From: Phaffia rhodozyma
Taxonomy: Eukaryota > Basidiomycota > Tremellomycetes > Cystofilobasidiales > Mrakiaceae
Assembly: GCA_014706385.1 (NCBI GenBank)
Contig: JACGZH010000001.1
Coordinates: 2,546,001 to 2,610,000, forward strand
Direction of reading: 5' to 3'
Length of the DNA stretch: 64,000 nt
Shown here in pieces: positions 59,141-64,000 of this stretch. A program made the translations under genes and the position numbers. A model generated the notes under the pieces. The model was not told where the DNA came from, did not search any database, and saw only the letters and a list, made by a program, of their open reading frames with translations. The stretch's first letter is position 1; each line of letters starts with the position of its first letter.

Positions 59141-60806
59141 TCATCTTTGAGAGATCCAACCCGCCTTAAGCAGAGAAGCGGCTGCAGCTTTTGAGAACAA
59201 CGAATGAACCTTTCGCGTAAGATGCATCTGACATCATCAGGCCAAGTATATGGAACAAGAAGACCGGCCAACTAGTCAGAACCATGGCCTACCATCGAGA
59301 TCAATCAGAGAGGGGCAGGGAGAGACTAACTGAGTCCCAAAAGAAGTGTACGTCCGAATCTGTGCACAAGCTCACAGGAATCACGTATTTGAGCTCGAAA
59401 GCGCTCTGGCCGTGAACACAACTCTGATTTATCTCTATTTTTGAAAGCTCATATGCTAGGGGATGCTGATAAATCTCATCCGCCGCCCGAAACATATCCA
59501 CCACGACGATACCATTAGACAGTACTATCATCGCGTGCATTGAAGACATGTTTCGAGCGATAGCCGTCTGAGCATCGACGACAGAGAAGAGAGCTTTACG
59601 AAGGTCTAGCGTGGTGTCTGTCAGCACCGATGCCGCCTTCTCTCCTACGTGTGAGCCAAATGGAGTCCGTCCGATGTCAGGTACAGAGTTGAGAAGGAAA
59701 TGTTTGGCACTTAAGAAGGAGTAGAATGACTTCAATCATTGTGTGTAGTTGATCAGGGCTAAAGCTTATCTCAGAACATACCAACAGCCTTCAGCTTCTC
59801 AATACCGACAAAGATATCGTCAACGATCTCAGCTCCGGTGACGGAAATGTTGCTGTCGACCATAGTAATGATATCGTTCGCTCCGATCCAAATGGCAAAC
59901 AGAGTATATTCCAGGGTGTCGTGGTCAAGCGAAGAGTTCGCCTTCTTCACAAACGCCTCGATCTGCTCGAGAGCCGATGGGACATGAAGACAGGTGACTT
60001 CATCCACGACAGCAGGCGTTCGGGTGCTATTCACCGTAGCTCCCCCAGTAGCTAAACATATGGTGAAGAGGATTGGTACAAAAAATGAGAGCAAGTTTCA
60101 ATATCGTTAGATCAAGAAGTAAACTGGTCAAGGAGACGAGCATGCACATACCGTACTCAAACAAGGTGATGTTCAGTCCTGGGACGACCCAAAGAGATAT
60201 CACACAGTCACCGAAGAAACACCAGAGAGACCATGGCGACGTCAGCCAAGAAAAGACAAGGAACAACCGCGATAGCCCACGTCGGACGTCGTGTCAGATG
60301 CAGAGAGAAACAGACGAGTCAAGACATACGCTCTGCCAGGTCTTCCACCCAGATCGGTCCGTTCGACCACCGGTAGTTCCAGTAGATCTGTTTCGTCAGG
60401 TCGGAACACAAGCAGACCCATCAGACCCAGCGATCGTGTGACCCACAGGAAGGGAGACAGACGAGAAACCAGACGAGAAACTAGACAAAAAAACAGACGA
60501 GAAGCTAGACGAGAAACCAGACGAAGGACCTACCCTGGGATCCGGTTTCGTTCAGTTCGAGAGCACTCGGGAGCCATTTCCGTTGTCGCTGAGCGAGTCG
60601 CCGAACATGACGAGTCGGGAAAAGTTGGACGAGTACATGCCTGGCTCTGTTCCGGGAGCGAACATCGTGGTGTTGAACAGAGGACCGAGCGTGGTATTAC
60701 TTGAAAACGTGCTATTGATGAGAGGAGCCTGTACCAGATCTGCTTCCACAGAATGGGAGAAAGCAATGAACGCATAGAAGACGAAGGTGAGAGCGAAAGA
60801 AAGCAT
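59141..60806 (-). CDS. Secreted GDSL/SGNH esterase, CE16 acetylesterase-like
   Basis: Extracellular esterase, likely acting on acetylated plant or cell-wall sugars. The signal peptide MLSFALTFVFYAFIAFSHSV is followed by an Asn-glycosylation-rich stretch. Block I is LVMFGDSLSDNGNGSR (catalytic Ser). YRWSNGPIWVEDLAE follows, then GLNITLFEYG, TGGATVNST (Gly block) and FAIWIGANDIITMV (Asn block). Late exons hold HFLLNSVPDIGRTP. The last splice is needed for the catalytic end: FFWDS (donor gttagt near 59327) joins MHLTRKVHSLFSKAAAASLL, giving D-x-x-H (DSMH) and then LKAGWISQR with a stop at 59141. Stopping in the preceding frame at 59301 would lose the catalytic His. The first intron carries a minisatellite. 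Confidence 0.82.
60456..60526 (+). repeat. Intronic minisatellite, 12-nt unit AGACGAGAAACC
   Basis: About six imperfect copies (variants AGACGAGAAACT, AGACAAAAAAAC, AGACGAGAAGCT) lie inside the first intron of the esterase gene. Confidence 0.8.
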
Positions 60807-61507
60807 GCTGGGTCGAGACAACAAATTCAGAGGTACAAGAAGCCAGAGATACACATGAGAACCTTTCCGAGAATGAGCAACTGGCTGTAAGACATCGCAT
60901 CTCGAAACTCCTCCCAACTTCTGATTCTCCTGAGTCACCGTTGGGCGCAAGACCCAAGAGCTTAGAGCATTACTAGGTAACCGTATCTTGGATGACTCGT
61001 CTAGGTGACAACCTCTTTACTGAATGATAGGCCTATATTAGCTACATCGGGACGGTGATTCTTTCGGTCCTTGTGGTCAACAGAGACGTTGTCTTCACCG
61101 CGGACAGTGACAGACGTCTTTCAAGTTATCAAGCCCATCTTGAGCCATGCTCCGAAGAATGTCGAGTGATCGTCGTCAGATAGCTCTTCGACAAGGCTTC
61201 CCTTTCGGCCAACTGCATTTCATAAACACCCAAGCTGTGTCCACCAGGCATACGGTCAGCCAACGGTCATCTACATGCGAAGTGAGGAGAAAAGAGCGAG
61301 CGAACAGATGAACAGACGAACGTACATATATACACACTCACACACACATACATACTGTCCAACCGTGGCCAGTGGACGGTGATGGAGAATGGAAGGAAAG
61401 GAAAGACGAGAGAACACCAGGCAGACCGAACGCGTCCGCCAACAACACGCGACACGCAAACTGCGGGCCTCGGTCGATCGTCCTTCTTCCATCAACTACC
61501 ATGCAGT

Positions 61508-61547
61508 CCATCGTCTCTTCTTGCTATCCATCGTCTCTTCTTGCTCT
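61508..61547 (+). repeat. 20-bp tandem duplication
   Basis: CCATCGTCTCTTCTTGCTAT followed directly by the same unit ending CTCT; one mismatch. Confidence 0.85.
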
Positions 61548-62477
61548 GCCTCGAACACGACAAGCTGCCTCGTGACGTCCTGCTGCTGACCGAGCCAAGA
61601 TGCTGATAGACAGGCGGACGGATGGATGTTCCTTTTTTTTTCTTTTTTTTTCTTTTCTTTTCTTGCCCTGATCTGGCTGACCTCAGGAAAGGATGGGTGT
61701 GAACGAAGCTTTGTCTGAACTCATCGCCTCATCGTCTAATCGCATCATCGCATCATCGCTGCTTTCTTGCTTGTGTGAATGCCTGCCTGCCTGCCTGCTC
61801 GCTCACTCGCTAGCTCTGATCGTCCACTCATTGTCTGACGCATCTGATCCGGCTGGAGACGTCTGTGTCTATGTGTAGGCACGCCCAGGGAGACTTCCAG
61901 TCGAGGCTGACGATCCAGCTCGCAGATGGAGCTGACGTGCCAGGTGTCAAGCACACTATGTTGCATGCATACTGAGAGTGATCTGCCGGGTCGATCTGTA
62001 CGTGCCACTCTTTGACCTGCTAGTCACAAACGGTCGTCGGACAACGGCAGCCAGCTGACGACGAGAACACGGACAGACAAATAGATGAATAGATGAACAG
62101 ACAAGCAGACAAACAGACAAACATACACCCATACGAGTGCACACTGATAGCTGCAGGCCGAGCATGGCCTTTCGAGTCTGCTCGGTCGACCAGTCTCTCT
62201 GCCGGACCCTTCTGGGTGTCAGCCCCCACGTCGGACACCACAGCCGATGGTTCCGGTGGTGGCCGGACTGGAGGACAGGGCGGCTCTGATTGTTGCTCTA
62301 TCGATCTACTGGTCGTGGTGATTTGACTGAGCGATTGGTAAATCATTTGTCCTGTTCTCTTTGCGTTCTCTGCGTTCTCGACTGCTTCTTCACTTTTATT
62401 TTACTTTATTTATTCATTTATTTATCTACTCAATTCTCTTCCCATCCGTCTTTTCTCTATTCGTGTTTTCTACTCTT

Positions 62478-62525
62478 GTTTTCTCTATTTGCGTTTTCTA
62501 TATTTTTGTTTTCTCTATTTGCGTT
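62478..62525 (+). repeat. 30-bp pyrimidine-rich tandem repeat
   Basis: GTTTTCTCTATTTGCGTT occurs twice, 30 bp apart, inside the C+T-rich region upstream of the SAP-domain gene. Confidence 0.7.
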
Positions 62526-62830
62526 ATTCTATTCACTTTTTTTTCTTTCTATTCACGTCTTTCCTATATGCCCTTTCTCTCTGTTCGCTCTCCGCTCTAT
62601 TCTTTTTTCCCTCCCGCTTGCCGTTCACTTGACTTACAAGCTTCCTCTTCGTTTTCGTCTCGTTCGACCTCGCTACGCCTTCCAGTGCCTTGCTTCTCTC
62701 TGCCTTGTCTTGTTCAGCCTAGCTTTCTCAACTTAGCCAAGCTTCATTCCATCTTTCTCTCTTTGTTTCTCCTCTGCTCTCCTTCCCTATTTCCACTCCT
62801 TTCTGTCTCCAGCCTTCTTCTGCTCTGGCA

Positions 62831-64000
62831 ATGCCTGAGACGATCTATGGCGGATGTCTCGCTAACAAGCGTAAGCACGAGTGAGTGGCCGACCCTTGAT
62901 CACATGTCTGGACTATGCTTCTCTCTGATTGCCAAACGGACGGCCGACCGAGCGATGGTTGATCGTGATGTCCTTGTCGAAAGCACGTCGCAGCTTTGCA
63001 CAGGCTCTTGACTGACTGTCCTGTTGCTTCTTTCTTTTCTTGTCACTGATCTGTTGCGACTGGCCTTCTGCTATCTCTGTTACTTCTTCTGCTGGTTCCG
63101 TGCGCGTTCCTCTGTTCTTGTGGTCTTGCGAACTCGTGATCTTGTGGTCCATCGTTCTGCCTGCCTGTCTGTCCACCTATCGGCTGCTGCGTTGGCTGTT
63201 TGCTCGATCTCTCCACCGCCCCTTCAGATTGCAGGAGATAGCCCGTGCGATGGGGATCCGCGTGAACGGAACGCCCACGAAGGCAGCGCTCACAAAGCTG
63301 ATCCAGGACGAGCTGGACGCGTGTAAAGAGGTGCGCATGTCGAACGACCTTCCTTTCCTTCCTCTCTTTCTTTCTCTTTTTTCTACCTTTTTTCTTTTTC
63401 TTTTCTTCTTTGTTTCCTTCGTTTCTCTCTTTCTTTGCCTGCTATCGGAGGAACATCGTGCTCACACTCGTTTGCCTTTCTCTCTATGTTTGTGCATTTC
63501 CATTTTTCTGCTTTGTGCGATCTTTTTCTCTCCCTTCTTCTCTGCCTCATTTTGTTTCGCACCTTCCTTTACTCGATCCCTTTTCTCCCACCGGCTTGTG
63601 GTCTTGGTCATCCGTGTCTGACTGACAGGTCTACCTCTCGCAAGCACAGTTCAGAGGGCTCTATGTGTCTGCTCGGGTGGCTCGCAAGTCAGCCACGAGA
63701 CGTTCTCTGTCGCCTCCGGTCGTGTATCCGAACATCAGCCACCAGTCCGACTTGGCCCCACAGTCGGACGACTCGACGGACGAGCTCCATCCTACCTGGG
63801 TCTGTGCCGAGTATCCGGTAGCTAGGCGTCGGGACAGCAAGAAGAAGGCGAAGACGGTGGAGAAGGCAGACACGGAGGAGAGAGTGAACGCACTGGACAG
63901 GACCGAGGACGGTGTAGCTGAGGGACCGATCTATATATCTTCGGATGCAGAGCCGCCATCTGAATACGAAGAGGGTGACGACAGAGAAGAGAATGGAGAG
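62831..64000 (+). CDS. SAP-domain putative DNA-binding protein (C-terminal part beyond right edge)
   Basis: Exon 1 (62831-62880) encodes MPETIYGGCLANKRKHE. A 347-nt intron (62881-63227, gtgagt...ttcag) joins it in frame to LQEIARAMGIRVNGTPTKAA and LTKLIQDELDACKE, a helix-turn-helix of the SAP type (LQ.IAR.MGI...GTK..L..LIQ..L). A second intron (63331-63628, gtgcgc...gacag) leads to VYLSQAQFRGLYVSARVARK and a disordered, charged region with KKKAKTVEKADTEER and acidic EEGDDREENGE. The frame is open at 64000, so the protein continues outside the window. SAP domains bind A+T-rich DNA in chromatin and repair proteins; the specific role is unknown. Confidence 0.7.

Larger units (their letters stand above)
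60807..62830. other. 2-kb simple-repeat-rich gap between divergent esterase and SAP-domain genes
   Basis: No gene supported. It holds an ACACAC/ATACAT run (61325-61352), a perfect 20-bp tandem pair (61508-61547), T-tracts (61631-61663), GCATCATC repeats (61740-61762), (GCCT)n (61780-61798) and AGACAAAC/AGATGAAC repeats (62070-62128). From 62340 to 62820 it is almost pure pyrimidine. The last part is probably the core promoter and leader of the SAP-domain gene. Open frames here follow the repeats. Confidence 0.5.

Noticed and set aside
59301..59326. Stop at 59301 as the end of the esterase
   Set aside because: That end lacks the catalytic His; splicing at gttagt to the exon at about 59141-59225 restores DSMH and a family-like C-terminus.
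60456..60526. CRISPR-like array
   Set aside because: Units are 12 nt, contiguous and without spacers, and sit inside a eukaryotic intron; it is a minisatellite.
62290..63011. Long plus-strand frames rich in Phe, Leu and Ser upstream of the SAP gene
   Set aside because: They follow the pyrimidine-rich leader and first intron; no conserved pattern.
1..64000. tRNA, rRNA, retrotransposon or DNA transposon genes
   Set aside because: I looked for cloverleaf-type conserved boxes, reverse transcriptase and transposase motifs while reading the frames and saw none I could support; a tRNAscan or Infernal run would be decisive.

Overview
The window is nuclear DNA of a fungus, most likely a basidiomycete and possibly a yeast-like one. 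Almost every gene is cut by several short GT-AG introns of roughly 50-350 nt. Genes are tightly packed on both strands, and promoters and introns are rich in C+T. The gene set is eukaryotic: PI4-kinase, mitochondrial ribosome and respiratory assembly factors, the INCENP subunit of the chromosomal passenger complex, and a chitin-type LPMO. I cannot fix the subphylum from sequence alone. No rRNA, tRNA, CRISPR array or intact transposon was recognised.

Layout, left to right. 1-26 kb: PIK1 (minus, cut by the left edge) and CLP1 (plus) diverge from a shared promoter. A polytopic membrane protein (plus) and COQ1 (minus) converge. An ALKBH6-like dioxygenase (plus) is followed by a broken D-lactate-dehydrogenase-like fragment (plus). 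A secreted AA11-type LPMO and a membrane-anchored UBP1-like deubiquitinase are both on the minus strand. COX11 and a PBDC1/Chp1-like gene (plus) precede mL59 (minus), which diverges from DNA polymerase iota (plus). 26-37 kb: an F-box-like gene (plus), then ROK1, DPH3 and INCENP/SLI15 (all minus). 36.4-43.2 kb: a gene-poor stretch with a diverged 82-bp direct repeat, then a decayed full-length ABCB/STE6-like transporter (plus) with several frame breaks and damaged ATPase motifs. 43.5-52 kb: an aldo-keto reductase, ATP10, MRD1 and a small conserved protein, all on the plus strand. 52-61 kb: a PMP3-domain protein and a VTT/TMEM41-type membrane protein (minus), a small Ser/Thr-rich protein (plus) and a CE16-like GDSL esterase (minus). 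61-64 kb: about 2 kb of simple-repeat-rich DNA, then a SAP-domain protein (plus) cut by the right edge.

The genes are mainly housekeeping and do not form one pathway. There is a loose mitochondrial theme: COQ1, COX11, mL59 and ATP10, plus the D-LDH-like fragment. There is also a group for RNA processing and ribosome biogenesis: CLP1, ROK1 and MRD1.

The most unusual items are the decayed STE6-like transporter beside the 82-bp repeats, the D-LDH-like fragment, and a fungal polymerase iota with a ubiquitin-binding motif. Two gene structures also stand out: an MRD1 start codon split by an intron, and an apparent 1-nt exon (nested intron) in the aldo-keto reductase. Six CACGTG palindromes lie in promoter positions.
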